A stretch of 64,000 nucleotides of DNA from an uncultured Pelagibacteraceae bacterium (lineage in GTDB: Bacteria; Pseudomonadota; Alphaproteobacteria; Pelagibacterales; Pelagibacteraceae): assembly GCA_902632315.1 (NCBI GenBank), contig CACPCD010000001.1, forward strand, positions 62,001-126,000, in the 5' to 3' direction. The position numbers were made by a program, and so were the translations under genes. Under the pieces are notes generated by a model, which searched no databases, had not been told where the DNA came from, and saw only the letters and a list, made by a program, of their open reading frames with translations. Positions 41,872 through 52,220 of this stretch are shown one piece after another. The number at the start of each line of letters is the position of its first letter. Position 1 is the first letter of the stretch.

Positions 41872-42986
41872 TTAAGTTGGACAACTTTTCTGTGCTGATT
41901 ACCTTTATAGCTTGCAAGTGGTCTAATTAATTTATTTGCAGCATGTTGTTCCATAATATGTGCTGACCAACCTGTTATTCTAGAAATTACAAAAATCGGA
42001 GTGAAAAAATCTGTATCAAATCCCATTAAATGATATGTAGGACCTGTTGGATAATCGACATTAGGATGAATATTTTTTTGATCAATCATTACTTTTTCAA
42101 CGATGTCATAGATTTTTTCAAATTTTTTATCTTTTTTTATTTTTGCAACTTTTGCAAAATATTTTCTCATTGTTGGAACTCTTGAATCTCCAGATTTATA
42201 AACTCTATGACCAAATCCCATTACAACTTCTTTATTTTTTAAAGCATTATTAATCCATTTTAAGGCATTTTCTGGTTTTTTTATCTTATTCATCATGTGC
42301 ATTACCTCTTCGTTTGCTCCCCCATGTAATGGACCTTTTAAGCTAGCAATCGCTCCCGTAATAGCACCATGTATATCGGACAGACTAGATGTAATTGTTC
42401 TTGCTGTGAAAGTTGAAACATTAAAACTATGTTCCGCATACAAAATTAACGAAACATCAAATGCTTTAACTATTTCTTTTTGAGGAACTTTTCCAAAGCA
42501 CATGTAGAAAAAATTTTCAGCAATGTTTAAATCTTTTTTAGGTTTAATTATTTTCTTTCCTTTTCTTAATCTGTAAAATGCAGCTAAAGCAGTTGGCGTT
42601 TTGGCCAAAATTCTTATTGCTTTTCTCATGTTTGCCTCTGGAGATGAATCTGAGGTTTCCTTATCCTCTAACCCCATGATACTTACTGCTGTTCTTGCAA
42701 CATCCATTGGATGTGATTTTTTTGGCATACGTTTTATAATTGAATATAAATCACTCGATAAATCTCTGTTTGTTTTTTCTTCTTTTTCGAATTTTCTAAG
42801 TTGAATTGTGTTTGGTAAATCTTTATTTAAAATTAAATATGCAACTTCTTCAAATCTACAATATTCACACAAATCTTGTGCTGCATACCCTCTGTAAGTA
42901 AGAGAATTAATCTCTGGCATCACCTTAGACACTTCTGTTTCGTCAACTACTATACCTAATAAACCTTTTTTAATTTCATCTGTCAT
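41862..42986 (-). CDS. prpC: 2-methylcitrate synthase (citrate-synthase family)
   Basis: The 374-residue enzyme condenses propionyl-CoA with oxaloacetate. Catalytic blocks are LHGGANEEVM (His), GFGHRVYKSGDSR (His) and VDYPTGPTYHLMGFDTDFFTPIF (Asp). The short form of about 370 residues and the GLLGIVVDETEVSKV start are typical of PrpC rather than of GltA. Clustering with prpB and prpD decides between them. The prpB stop overlaps this start by 1 bp. Confidence 0.92.
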   Translation of the reverse strand: MTDEIKKGLLGIVVDETEVSKVMPEINSLTYRGYAAQDLCEYCRFEEVAYLILNKDLPNTIQLRKFEKEEKTNRDLSSDLYSIIKRMPKKSHPMDVARTAVSIMGLEDKETSDSSPEANMRKAIRILAKTPTALAAFYRLRKGKKIIKPKKDLNIAENFFYMCFGKVPQKEIVKAFDVSLILYAEHSFNVSTFTARTITSSLSDIHGAITGAIASLKGPLHGGANEEVMHMMNKIKKPENALKWINNALKNKEVVMGFGHRVYKSGDSRVPTMRKYFAKVAKIKKDKKFEKIYDIVEKVMIDQKNIHPNVDYPTGPTYHLMGFDTDFFTPIFVISRITGWSAHIMEQHAANKLIRPLASYKGNQHRKVVQLNQR

Positions 42987-43882
42987 TATTCGTGTCCCTC
43001 AGTGCTAAAATTATAAATTTTTTCATCTAAACTATTATATTTTTCGTAATCAACAAGTTCATATAATCTTTTTCTAGTTTGCATTTTATCTATAATATTA
43101 TTTTGATGTCCATTTGCATAAATGTCCCTTAATCCATCCTCAACATTTTTCATAGCTAACCTTTGTGTTGTAACTGGATAAATAACAATATTATAGCCAA
43201 GACTTTCAAGCTCTTTATAATTAAATAATTTTGATTTCCCAAATTCTGTCATATTGGCAAGCAGATAGCACGATAGTTCTTTTCTTACTTTCTCAAAATC
43301 TTTTTCATCTTGAAGAGCTTCTGGAAAAACAATTTCTGCACCAGCATCGATATAAGCCTTACATCTCTCAATCATCTTATCAATACCTTCAACACTTTTT
43401 GCATCAGATCTAGCAATAATTTTAAAATTTTCATCTTTTCTTGCTGAAACGCATTCCTTAATCTTTTTAACCATGGAGTCAGTGGTTATTAATTCTTTAT
43501 TGTCTAAATGACCGCATCTTTTCCTTTCAATTTGATCTTCTAAATGCACGGCAGAAATTCCAAACTCCTCAAAAGTTTCAATAGTTTCTTTACAAGACTT
43601 AAAACCTGTATCAATATCGACAATTGTCGGAAGATTTGTAACTCTTGAAATTAAATATGAGCGTGTACTAACATCTTGCAACGTGGTGAGACCTATATCT
43701 GGAAAACCAAGATCATTTGCCATTACACCACCCGAAACATAAACAGCATCATAACCAATTTCTTCAATTAATTTTGCTGTAAGAGGATTGTATGCACCTG
43801 GGACTCTTAAAATCTTATTTGATTTTAATTTTTTAGTAAAATCTAATCTTTTTTGTATTGGCTCTTTTTCAACAAAATGCAT
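42986..43882 (-). CDS. prpB: 2-methylisocitrate lyase
   Basis: The 298-residue lyase splits 2-methylisocitrate into pyruvate and succinate. It has RVPGAYNPLTAKLIEEIGYDAVYVSGG, VDIDTGFKS (metal-binding Asp), and the KRCGH active loop (ERKRCGHLDNKEL) with the catalytic cysteine. IARSDAKSVEGID is typical of PrpB. It is the middle gene of prpDBC, with 1-bp overlaps on both sides. Confidence 0.94.
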   Translation of the reverse strand: MHFVEKEPIQKRLDFTKKLKSNKILRVPGAYNPLTAKLIEEIGYDAVYVSGGVMANDLGFPDIGLTTLQDVSTRSYLISRVTNLPTIVDIDTGFKSCKETIETFEEFGISAVHLEDQIERKRCGHLDNKELITTDSMVKKIKECVSARKDENFKIIARSDAKSVEGIDKMIERCKAYIDAGAEIVFPEALQDEKDFEKVRKELSCYLLANMTEFGKSKLFNYKELESLGYNIVIYPVTTQRLAMKNVEDGLRDIYANGHQNNIIDKMQTRKRLYELVDYEKYNSLDEKIYNFSTEGHE

Positions 43883-45384
43883 TAAAAAATACCCTTCTTA
43901 TAATTTCTATTAAGTTTATTTTTTCTTACTTCTATATTTAACATATCTAATTGACCTGGTTTTAATTTTTTTAGGTTTTGCACAGTTTTTAAAAACCTAT
44001 TACTTTCCTTTTGATCTAGAATACTATCTGTTAATGATAAAAATTTTTTAATATAGTTTTTTCTTTTAAAAGGTCTTGAGCCATAAGGATGTGCATCAGC
44101 TCTATCTTGTTGTTCAGTTATTTTTTTTCCATTTTTTAAAGTAATTACAACTTTTGCACCAAATGCTTTTTTTTTGGGGTTTGGATCATGATACTTTTTA
44201 GTCCACTTTCTATCCTCATGAGTTTTAATAGATCTCCAAATTTTTAGGGTACTTTTTCTTTTAGCTCTTGATTTAGTGTATGATTTTATATGATGCCAGC
44301 TACCATCTTCCAAAGCTACAGCAAATATATACATAATAGAGTGATCTAAAGTTTCCCTGCTTGCATTTGGATCCATTTTTTGAGGATCATTTGCACCTGT
44401 ACCAATTACGTAATGAGTATGATGACTGGTGTAAATATCGATCTTTTTTATTTGATTTAAATTAGGTACATTCTTTTTAAGTTTTTTTGCTAAATCAATT
44501 AAAGCTTGAGATTGATATTCGGCAGAGTATTCTTTTGTATAAGTTTCGAGTATTGCTTTTTTAGCTTCACCTTTTTTTGGTAGGGGAACGTTGTATAGTG
44601 CTTTTTTCCCATCTAATATTCTTGCAATTACACTATCTTCTCCTTCATAAATTGGACTAGGTGCCCCCTCACCACGCATTACTCTATCAACTGCTTCTAT
44701 GGCAAGTTTTCCCGCATGAGCCGGAGCATAAGCTTTCCAACTTGAAATTTCTCCTTTTCTAGATTGTCTTGTCGAAATAGTTGTGTGTAAAGCTTGTTGA
44801 ATAGCTTGATAAATTGTTTCAGTGCTTAACTTTAACATCGAACCAAGTCCAGCAGCCACACTAGGACCTAAGTGAGCTATATGATCAACTTTATGTTTAT
44901 GTAAACAAATTCCTTTTACTAAATTTACCTGAACTTCATAGGCAGTAATTATTCCCCTTAAAAGATCCATACCACTTTTTTTATTTTGTTGAGCAACACT
45001 TATTAAGGGAGGTATGTTATCACCCGGATGACTATAATCAGCTGCTAAAAAAGTATCATGAAAATCCAATTCTCTTACTGCAGTTCCATTAGACCAAGCT
45101 GCCCATTCACAATCAAATTTAAATTTTTTGTTAACACCAAATAAAGTAGCTCCATTTTTCCTAGTGTGTTTTAATGCCATCTCTCTTGATGAAATCACCG
45201 GCTTTCTATTTAAAGATGCAACAGCAACTGAAGCATTATCAATAATTCTATTTATAACCATCTCGATTGCTTCTTTATCTAATTTAGAGTTATCACTAGC
45301 TATCTCAGCAATTTTCCATGCAAGCTGATTTTTTTTGGGAAGATGTATTTTAGATGGATAAACCTTTACTTTATGTATTATCAA
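43882..45384 (-). CDS. prpD: 2-methylcitrate dehydratase
   Basis: The 500-residue MmgE/PrpD-family protein contains [60 protein letters not shown] and [15 protein letters not shown]. It dehydrates 2-methylcitrate in the first step after PrpC. The start is TTG at 45384, supported by AGGAG (45390-45394) 5 nt upstream; the next in-frame Met is about 40 codons in. No acnD/prpF pair is present. The re-hydration step would need an aconitase encoded elsewhere. Confidence 0.92.
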   Translation of the reverse strand: MIIHKVKVYPSKIHLPKKNQLAWKIAEIASDNSKLDKEAIEMVINRIIDNASVAVASLNRKPVISSREMALKHTRKNGATLFGVNKKFKFDCEWAAWSNGTAVRELDFHDTFLAADYSHPGDNIPPLISVAQQNKKSGMDLLRGIITAYEVQVNLVKGICLHKHKVDHIAHLGPSVAAGLGSMLKLSTETIYQAIQQALHTTISTRQSRKGEISSWKAYAPAHAGKLAIEAVDRVMRGEGAPSPIYEGEDSVIARILDGKKALYNVPLPKKGEAKKAILETYTKEYSAEYQSQALIDLAKKLKKNVPNLNQIKKIDIYTSHHTHYVIGTGANDPQKMDPNASRETLDHSIMYIFAVALEDGSWHHIKSYTKSRAKRKSTLKIWRSIKTHEDRKWTKKYHDPNPKKKAFGAKVVITLKNGKKITEQQDRADAHPYGSRPFKRKNYIKKFLSLTDSILDQKESNRFLKTVQNLKKLKPGQLDMLNIEVRKNKLNRNYKKGIF

Positions 45385-45438
45385 TATAACTCCTAATTTT
45401 CGAAATTGTTTTTAATAGTTAAAAAAAAATAATCAATA

Positions 45439-46122
45439 TTAAAGATATTTTACTACAATCTTTTCTATATCCACAAAGTCCTTTATTAAGTGATTATGAT
45501 ATATTTCGGTTGTATTTTTTTCTGTATAGCCATCTTCTAATAAGATAACTGGAATTCCAGCATTTTGTGCAGCGTTAGCATCTGTCTCACTATCACCAAT
45601 CATTAAAGATTTTTTGGTATCACCACCTAATATTTCAATTACTGAAGTGAGATGTCTAGGATCAGGCTTGCAGTATTCAAATGTATTATGACCAGCCACG
45701 TAATCAAAAAAACTATAGATACCAATTTTTTTTAAAAGATCTATTGCTAAATGTTCTTGTTTGTTAGTGCAAACACCCATTACAATTTTTTTTTCCCTAC
45801 ACCAAATTAAAAATTCCTTAACACCATTTATTAATTTACTTTCATTAACAATATTCTTTCCATAAAAATCTACAAAATCTTTCACCATGTCTTTTTTAAT
45901 TTTTTCATCCTGTACTTTACCAAATTCTTTTTTAGCCTGACCCCAAATAGATCTTCCAAGCATAGCCCCAGCCCCTTGGCCAACTAAATTTCTAATTTCC
46001 TCAGTTGATTTTGTTGGATAACCAAATTTTTTCATTACGTAATTGTGTGCACGCATTAAATCAGGTGCAGTATCAACTAAAGTACCATCTAGATCAAAAA
46101 GAATTGTAAATTGCTGCGTCAT
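45439..46122 (-). CDS. gph: HAD-family phosphatase, phosphoglycolate phosphatase-like
   Basis: The 227-residue protein has all HAD motifs: FDLDGTLVDTAPDLMRAHN (motif I, near residue 9), VCTNK (motif II), and MIGDSETDANAAQNAGIP (motif IV), with a helical cap in between. The TAPDL form is usual in Gph, which removes 2-phosphoglycolate from DNA repair and metabolism. The ATG at 46122 is used; the TTG six bases upstream is less likely. Pyrophosphatase or sugar-phosphatase activity is possible. Confidence 0.87.
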   Translation of the reverse strand: MTQQFTILFDLDGTLVDTAPDLMRAHNYVMKKFGYPTKSTEEIRNLVGQGAGAMLGRSIWGQAKKEFGKVQDEKIKKDMVKDFVDFYGKNIVNESKLINGVKEFLIWCREKKIVMGVCTNKQEHLAIDLLKKIGIYSFFDYVAGHNTFEYCKPDPRHLTSVIEILGGDTKKSLMIGDSETDANAAQNAGIPVILLEDGYTEKNTTEIYHNHLIKDFVDIEKIVVKYL

Positions 46123-46193
46123 AATCAAAAGTATTTTTAAGAAATATTTTGTGAATTAAGAAAAATATATACTTAATATAAAGAATTTACTAG

Positions 46194-46811
46194 ATGAAGC
46201 AATTAAATATACAAAAACAGCAAAACAGACTAAGAAATAAATTTTTAAAGTCTGGTGTAAAAATGTTAGGACCTGAATCAATTTATTTTTCAAAAGATAC
46301 TAAAATTGGAAAAAATGTATTCATTGAACCCTTTGTGGTTTTTGGACCAAAAGTAAAAATTGGAAATAATGTTACAATTAAATCTTTTTCACATTTAGAA
46401 AATTGTAAAATAGAAAATAAAGTAGATATAGGACCTTATGCAAGAATAAGGCCAGGAGTGACTCTTAAAGAGGGTTCTAAAGTAGGTAACTTTGTTGAAA
46501 TTAAAAAAAGTATAATTGGTAAAAAATCAAAAGTAAGTCATCTTTCTTACATAGGCGATAGCAACATTGGAAAATCAGTTAATGTGGGAGCTGGAACTAT
46601 CACATGTAATTATGATGGTATAAAAAAAAATAAGACAAATATTAAAGACAATGTGTTTATCGGATCTAATTCTTCATTAGTAGCACCCGTAACCATTGGA
46701 TTAGGCAGTGTAGTCGGTGCTGGTTCAGTAATAACAAAAAGTGTTAAAAAAAAATCATTAGCACTGACCAGAAGTTTACAAACTGAAGTAAGAAACTATA
46801 AAAAGAAATAA
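46194..46811 (+). CDS. GlmU C-terminal acetyltransferase domain, free-standing
   Basis: The 205-residue hexapeptide-repeat protein matches the acetyltransferase half of GlmU: GPYARIRPG, GNFVEIKKS, HLSYIGD, VGAGTITCNYDG and FIGSNSSLVAPVTIG. It even keeps a linker-like NRLRNKFLKSGVKMLGPES before the helix. The 230-residue uridylyltransferase domain that normally precedes this is absent, and upstream lies a gene on the other strand. It would acetylate glucosamine-1-phosphate made from GlmS product. glmS follows after 2 bp, so amino-sugar synthesis is coupled, but UDP-GlcNAc formation needs another enzyme. Confidence 0.88.
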   Translation: MKQLNIQKQQNRLRNKFLKSGVKMLGPESIYFSKDTKIGKNVFIEPFVVFGPKVKIGNNVTIKSFSHLENCKIENKVDIGPYARIRPGVTLKEGSKVGNFVEIKKSIIGKKSKVSHLSYIGDSNIGKSVNVGAGTITCNYDGIKKNKTNIKDNVFIGSNSSLVAPVTIGLGSVVGAGSVITKSVKKKSLALTRSLQTEVRNYKKK

Positions 46812-46813
46812 TT

Positions 46814-48634
46814 ATGTGTGGAATAATAGGTATCAATAGTAATAAATCGGTTTCAGCTACAATTATTAATTCCTTGAAAAAACTTGAATACAGAGGATAT
46901 GACTCTGCAGGAATTGCCACTCTCTCAAATGGATTTATTAATGAAATAAAATCAGAGGGTAGAGTAGAAAATCTTGAAAAAAATTCTTCAGTTCAAAATA
47001 TGGAAGGTAATATTGGTATTGGGCATGTTAGATGGGCCACTCATGGATTACCAAATAGCATAAATGCACATCCACACTCATCACAAAATGTTTCAGTTGT
47101 TCATAATGGTATTATTGAAAATTCAACTTTATTAAAAAAATTTTTAGTAAGTAAAGGTCACAAGTTTAAATCTCAAACTGATACTGAAGTGATAGTTCAT
47201 TTAATCACAGAAAATTTAAAAACAGAAAATATTGTAAACTCAATTAAAAAAACTTTAAAAGCTCTTCATGGAAGTTTTGCTTTGGGAATTATATTTAAAG
47301 ATCAACCTGATTTAATTGTAGGTGCAAGAAGAGGCTCACCCCTAGCAGTTGGCTATGGCCCAAATGAAAATTATTTAGGATCTGACTCTTACGCTCTTAA
47401 GTCAATGACTAACAAAATTACTTATCTAAATGATGGAGAATTTTGTGTAATTAAAAAAGATCATGTTGAATTTTTTAATGAAGATGGAACTAAAATTAAC
47501 AAAAAAGTTTTGGAATTATCAAGTGAAGATGAAAAATATGATAAGGGTGATTATAAACATTTTATGGCTAAAGAAATTGAGGAACAGCCAATTACTCTAA
47601 AAAATGGAATAAAGGAATATATTGACTCAGCAAATAACGATATAAATATTTATAATATTCCATGGAAAAAAAATGAAATTTCTTCCATAACTTTGATTGG
47701 TTGTGGTACAGCATATCATTCATGTTTGATGGCAAAATATTGGTTTGAGGAATTAACTTCACTTGATGTTAATGTCGATATAGCCTCTGAATTTAGATAT
47801 AGGAAAAATAGATTCAAAAAAGATACTTTATACGTCTTTGTTTCTCAGTCTGGTGAAACAGCAGATACTTATGCAGCTTTAGATTTATGTAAGAAAAATG
47901 GTATGAAAACTTGCTCAGTGGTGAATGTTATTGAAAGTTCTATAGCTAGAGACTCAGAGTTTGTTCTGCCAATTCATTGTGGTATTGAGATAGGTGTTGC
48001 GTCAACAAAAGCTTTTTTAGGTCAAATTCTTATTCTATATATCTTAGCTTTAAAATTGGCATTAGTAAGGGGAGATTTAGAAAAAAAAGATCTTTCAAAA
48101 AAATTGAAAGATTTAAAAGAATTACCAAAATTGGTTGAAAAAACTTTACAAACAGACAATAAAATCCAAAATGTATCAAGTACTTTTAATGAAGCAAAAG
48201 GATCTATGTTTTTAGGAAGAGGCTTCTCTTATCCTATTGCATTAGAAGGTGCGTTAAAATTAAAAGAATTATCTTATGTTCATGCTGAGGGCTACCCAGC
48301 AGGTGAGATGAAACATGGACCTTTAGCTTTAATTGAAGAGGGTATGCCAGTAGTAGTTTTAGCTCCAAGAGATACTTATTATAAAAAAACAATTTCAAAT
48401 ATGCAGGAAGTAATCGCCAGAGGAGCAAAAGTTTTATTAATTACTAATAAAAGCTCTGATGAAATAATTTCTGAAAATATTTGGGAAACTATAGAAGTTG
48501 AGAGCACAAATGAGGATCTCTTACCATTTCTTTTAACTATACCGCTTCAAAAACTAGCTTATTATTCGGCTTTAAAAAAAGGTTTAGATATCGATAAGCC
48601 TAGAAATTTAGCTAAATCTGTAACCGTTGAATAA
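46814..48634 (+). CDS. glmS: Glutamine-fructose-6-phosphate aminotransferase (isomerising)
   Basis: The 606-residue enzyme makes glucosamine-6-phosphate. MCGIIGI provides the N-terminal nucleophile Cys, HVRWATHGLPN and HNGIIEN belong to the glutaminase domain (1-240), and two SIS domains follow with CGTAYHS, SQSGETADT and the C-terminal DKPRNLAKSVTVE. Length and ends are standard. No glmS ribozyme-like leader is possible, since only 2 bp separate it from the preceding gene. Confidence 0.96.
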   Translation: MCGIIGINSNKSVSATIINSLKKLEYRGYDSAGIATLSNGFINEIKSEGRVENLEKNSSVQNMEGNIGIGHVRWATHGLPNSINAHPHSSQNVSVVHNGIIENSTLLKKFLVSKGHKFKSQTDTEVIVHLITENLKTENIVNSIKKTLKALHGSFALGIIFKDQPDLIVGARRGSPLAVGYGPNENYLGSDSYALKSMTNKITYLNDGEFCVIKKDHVEFFNEDGTKINKKVLELSSEDEKYDKGDYKHFMAKEIEEQPITLKNGIKEYIDSANNDINIYNIPWKKNEISSITLIGCGTAYHSCLMAKYWFEELTSLDVNVDIASEFRYRKNRFKKDTLYVFVSQSGETADTYAALDLCKKNGMKTCSVVNVIESSIARDSEFVLPIHCGIEIGVASTKAFLGQILILYILALKLALVRGDLEKKDLSKKLKDLKELPKLVEKTLQTDNKIQNVSSTFNEAKGSMFLGRGFSYPIALEGALKLKELSYVHAEGYPAGEMKHGPLALIEEGMPVVVLAPRDTYYKKTISNMQEVIARGAKVLLITNKSSDEIISENIWETIEVESTNEDLLPFLLTIPLQKLAYYSALKKGLDIDKPRNLAKSVTVE

Positions 48635-48669
48635 TAAGAAAACTCTGATACAACAATCGTGAGTTGAAC

Positions 48670-50049
48670 ATGAAAAATTGGAAAATAAATAGTTGGAGAA
48701 AATATCCAGTCAAACATATTCCTGAATATCAGGATAAAAAAGAATTGGATCAGGTTTTAAATAAAATAAAATCCTTTCCCCCACTTGTTTTTGCTGAGGA
48801 AACAAGACATTTGAAAAAACAATTAGCTGAGGTAGTAGATGGTAAAGCATTTTTACTTCAAGGTGGAGATTGTGCAGAGAGTTTCGCAGAATTTAATCCA
48901 GATAATATAAGAGATTTCTTTAAAGTAATTCTTCAGATGTCATTAGTATTAACTTATTCAGCTTCACTTCCAGTAATTAAACTTGGAAGAATAGCTGGTC
49001 AATTTGCAAAACCAAGAAGTGCCCCGACTGAAAAACAAGGCGATACTGAACTACCGAGTTACCTTGGTGACAACGTGAATGGCATAGAGTTTACAGAGAA
49101 GGCCAGAAAGCATGATCCAAAAAGACTCTTTAAAGCTTATTCACAATCAGCCTCAACATTAAATCTTTTGAGAGCATTTTCACATGGTGGATTTGCAGAT
49201 TTAAAAAAAGTTCACTTATGGAATTTAGGTTATATAAAAAAAAGTCCGCAAGCCAAAAAATTTAAAGAATTAGAAGACAAGATTGCAGATGCATTAGCAT
49301 TTATGGATGCTTGCGGGATTAATTCAGAGTTTAACAGAAGACTTAAGACTGTTAATTTTTGGACATCTCATGAGGCTCTACACTTGCCTTTTGAAGAAAG
49401 CATGACGAGAATTGATTCAACTACAGGAGAACATCACGCAACATCAGCACATTTTGTATGGATTGGTGATAGAACAAGACAATTAGATGGAGGCCATGTC
49501 GAATATTGCAGGGGTATAGAAAATCCTATTGGAATTAAATGTGGACCAACAAGCAAACCTGATGAAATAGTAAAGATTTGCAATTTGATTAATCCTGCAA
49601 ATGAAAAAGGTAAAATTACTTTAATATCAAGATTTGGACATGACAGTGTTGGAAAATATTTACCAAAACTTATTCGTGGAATTAAGAAAGAGGGTATAAA
49701 TGTCATTTGGTCATGTGATCCAATGCATGGAAACACAATTCAATCTACTACCGGTTTTAAAACAAGACGTTTTAACAACGTATTAAAAGAAGTTAAAGAT
49801 GTATTTGCTGTACACCAAAGCGAAGGATCTTATGCGGGAGGATTGCATATTGAAATGACTGGTCAAAATGTAACAGAATGTACGGGTGGTGCTAAAAATA
49901 TTCAAGATCAAGATTTATCTAGCAGATATCACACTCACTGTGACCCAAGACTTAATGCAGATCAAGCTTTGGAATTAGCTTTTTTAATTTCAGATGAGAT
50001 AAAAAAGAATAGCAGCTATTCCAAAAATGCTATTCAAGCGGCATCTTAA
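48670..50049 (+). CDS. 3-deoxy-7-phosphoheptulonate synthase, class II
   Basis: The 459-residue plant-type DAHP synthase condenses PEP and erythrose-4-phosphate to open the shikimate pathway. It contains LLQGGDCAESFAEF, GRIAGQFAKPRS, WTSHEALHLPFEE and SCDPMHGNT (metal site), and HIEMTGQNVTECTGG near the end. The ATG at 48670 is preferred to the TTG at 48664. It has no link to glmS except direction, with a 35-bp gap. Class II enzymes have no similarity to E. coli AroFGH. Confidence 0.95.
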   Translation: MKNWKINSWRKYPVKHIPEYQDKKELDQVLNKIKSFPPLVFAEETRHLKKQLAEVVDGKAFLLQGGDCAESFAEFNPDNIRDFFKVILQMSLVLTYSASLPVIKLGRIAGQFAKPRSAPTEKQGDTELPSYLGDNVNGIEFTEKARKHDPKRLFKAYSQSASTLNLLRAFSHGGFADLKKVHLWNLGYIKKSPQAKKFKELEDKIADALAFMDACGINSEFNRRLKTVNFWTSHEALHLPFEESMTRIDSTTGEHHATSAHFVWIGDRTRQLDGGHVEYCRGIENPIGIKCGPTSKPDEIVKICNLINPANEKGKITLISRFGHDSVGKYLPKLIRGIKKEGINVIWSCDPMHGNTIQSTTGFKTRRFNNVLKEVKDVFAVHQSEGSYAGGLHIEMTGQNVTECTGGAKNIQDQDLSSRYHTHCDPRLNADQALELAFLISDEIKKNSSYSKNAIQAAS

Positions 50050-50087
50050 GCTATTGCTATAAAAATTTAGATTGTTAAATAAGTATT

Positions 50088-50825
50088 ATGAATCCTTCGG
50101 AAAAAGTAAAATATATTTCAAACTGGATCAAAACTTACGTTGATCAAATGCCAAATAGAGCTCAATCATTAGTGATTGGAATTTCTGGAGGCATAGATTC
50201 GTCTGTATCGAGTACATTGAGTGCAATGACTGGTTTAAAAACTATTGTGTTAACAATGCCTATAAAGCAAAAAGAAAATCAACACGACTTAAGTTTAAAG
50301 CATCAACAATGGCTAGTAAAAAATTTCAAAAATGTTGAAGCTCATACTTTAAGTTTAGACAAACTTTTTGAGACATTTTCTACAACACTTAATAAATTTG
50401 ATAACGAACATGGTTTTGCTAATTCAAGAGCCAGACTCAGAATGACTACTCTTTATCAAGTTGCAGCCGCAAATAAAGGAATTGTGGTTGGAACAGGTAA
50501 TAAAGTAGAGGATTTCGGTGTAGGTTTTTATACAAAATACGGAGATGGTGGTGTTGATATATCTCCTATAGCAGATTGTAATAAAACTGAAGTATGGGAA
50601 TTAGGAAAAGAATTGGGTATTCTAAAAGAAATTATTGATGCTCCGCCTACGGATGGTTTGTGGGACGATGGAAGAACAGATGAGGGTCAACTAGGATTTA
50701 AATATTCAGAGCTTGAAGATGCAATGGGTAACCCAAATTCACCCCACAGAGAACAATACGAAAAAATTAGAAATCAAAACTTGCATAAAATGGAGCCAAT
50801 TCCAGTTTGCAAGATTCCTAGTTAA
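50088..50825 (+). CDS. nadE: NH3-dependent NAD+ synthetase
   Basis: The 245-residue N-type ATP pyrophosphatase has the loop GISGGIDSSV (near residue 31), NSRARLRMTTLYQVAA, GTGNKVEDFGVGFYTKYGDGGVD and a C-terminal PPTDGLWDDGRTDEGQLG. It amidates nicotinic acid adenine dinucleotide. There is no N-terminal glutaminase (nitrilase) domain, so it should use ammonia. Length fits the short form. Confidence 0.93.
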   Translation: MNPSEKVKYISNWIKTYVDQMPNRAQSLVIGISGGIDSSVSSTLSAMTGLKTIVLTMPIKQKENQHDLSLKHQQWLVKNFKNVEAHTLSLDKLFETFSTTLNKFDNEHGFANSRARLRMTTLYQVAAANKGIVVGTGNKVEDFGVGFYTKYGDGGVDISPIADCNKTEVWELGKELGILKEIIDAPPTDGLWDDGRTDEGQLGFKYSELEDAMGNPNSPHREQYEKIRNQNLHKMEPIPVCKIPS

Positions 50826-50876
50826 TCAATTAGATTAACAAATCATCAAATAAGGTATATTTCTTAATCAATTGAT

Positions 50877-52220
50877 ATGGATATTTTTTTAACAAATAAT
50901 TTAAGTAATAAAAAAGAACTTTTTACTCCTAAAGAAAAAGTAAATGTGGGGATGTATGTTTGTGGACCTACAGTTTATGACGATCCACATATAGGAAACG
51001 CAAGACCATTAGTAATTTTTGATATTTTATTTAAAATACTTAAGAACAATTTTTCAAAAGTAACTTATGTTAGAAATATAACAGATATCGACGATAAAAT
51101 AATCAAATCATCACAAGAACTGAAAATTTCAACAAAAGAACTTACAGAAAAAGTAACCTCAAGTTTTTTGAAAGATTGTGAGTTTCTAAATTGTGAAAAT
51201 CCCACTCATCAGCCGAAAGCAACTGAGCATATTGATCTAATGATAGAAATGATTAATGAATTGATTAAAAAAGGATTTGCATATGAAAATAAAAAACATG
51301 TTTATTTTGAGGTGAAAAAATTTTCTGACTACGGAAAATTATCAAATAAAAATTTAGAAGATTTAATTGCTGGATCAAGAATAGAAATTAGTGAAAACAA
51401 AAAAAATTCTGAGGATTTTGTGCTATGGAAACCATCAAATAATGATGAGCCGGGCTGGGATTCTCCTTGGGGCAAAGGTAGACCAGGTTGGCATTTAGAG
51501 TGTTCAGCTATGTCAAAAAAATTCTTAGGTAATGAATTTGATATTCATGGTGGAGGTATAGATTTAATTTTTCCTCATCACGAAAATGAAATTGCCCAAT
51601 CTAGATGCGCTAACGACACAAAAGTTTTTGCAAATTATTGGGTCCATAATGCTTTTATTACAATGTCCAATGAAAAAATGGCCAAATCTCAAGGCAATAT
51701 TTTAAAGATTAAAGATTTCAGAAATAAGATTAGTGGCCAAATAATAAGATTGGCTTTAATGAGCGCACATTACAAACAACCATTAGATTGGAACGATAAA
51801 TTATTAAGAGATTGTGAAAACTCTTTAGATAAATGGTACAAAGTATTCTCACCAAATATACAAACTGTAAAAGTTTCAGACGAAATTTTAAAACCTTTGT
51901 ATGAAGATCTAAATACCCCAGGATATATTGCAAACCTTCACAAGTTGTATGAAAAAGCTAGCAAAGGTGAAGACGTAGACTTATTTATTTCAGCATGCAA
52001 ATTTATAGGTTTAATGAATGAAAATAATGAGGAATGGAATGATTTTAAAAAGAGAAGAATCTCTTTAACTGACTCTGAAATTGAAAATATGCTTAGTTTA
52101 AGAAATAAGGCTAGAGAAAATAAAGATTATAAAGAAGCTGATAGAATTAGAGATGACCTTTTGGACAAAGGTGTTTTAATAGAGGATAAAGATGGTAAAA
52201 CAATCTGGAAATTTAAATGA
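50877..52220 (+). CDS. cysS: Cysteinyl-tRNA synthetase
   Basis: The 447-residue class I synthetase has MYVCGPTVYDDPHIGNARP (zinc Cys and HIGH-type motif, about residues 27-45). WHLECSAM and GGGIDLIFPHHENE provide the other zinc ligands, and EKMAKSQGN is the KMSKS motif. Length is slightly below E. coli's (461). It overlaps cimA by 4 bp (ATGA). Confidence 0.97.
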   Translation: MDIFLTNNLSNKKELFTPKEKVNVGMYVCGPTVYDDPHIGNARPLVIFDILFKILKNNFSKVTYVRNITDIDDKIIKSSQELKISTKELTEKVTSSFLKDCEFLNCENPTHQPKATEHIDLMIEMINELIKKGFAYENKKHVYFEVKKFSDYGKLSNKNLEDLIAGSRIEISENKKNSEDFVLWKPSNNDEPGWDSPWGKGRPGWHLECSAMSKKFLGNEFDIHGGGIDLIFPHHENEIAQSRCANDTKVFANYWVHNAFITMSNEKMAKSQGNILKIKDFRNKISGQIIRLALMSAHYKQPLDWNDKLLRDCENSLDKWYKVFSPNIQTVKVSDEILKPLYEDLNTPGYIANLHKLYEKASKGEDVDLFISACKFIGLMNENNEEWNDFKKRRISLTDSEIENMLSLRNKARENKDYKEADRIRDDLLDKGVLIEDKDGKTIWKFK

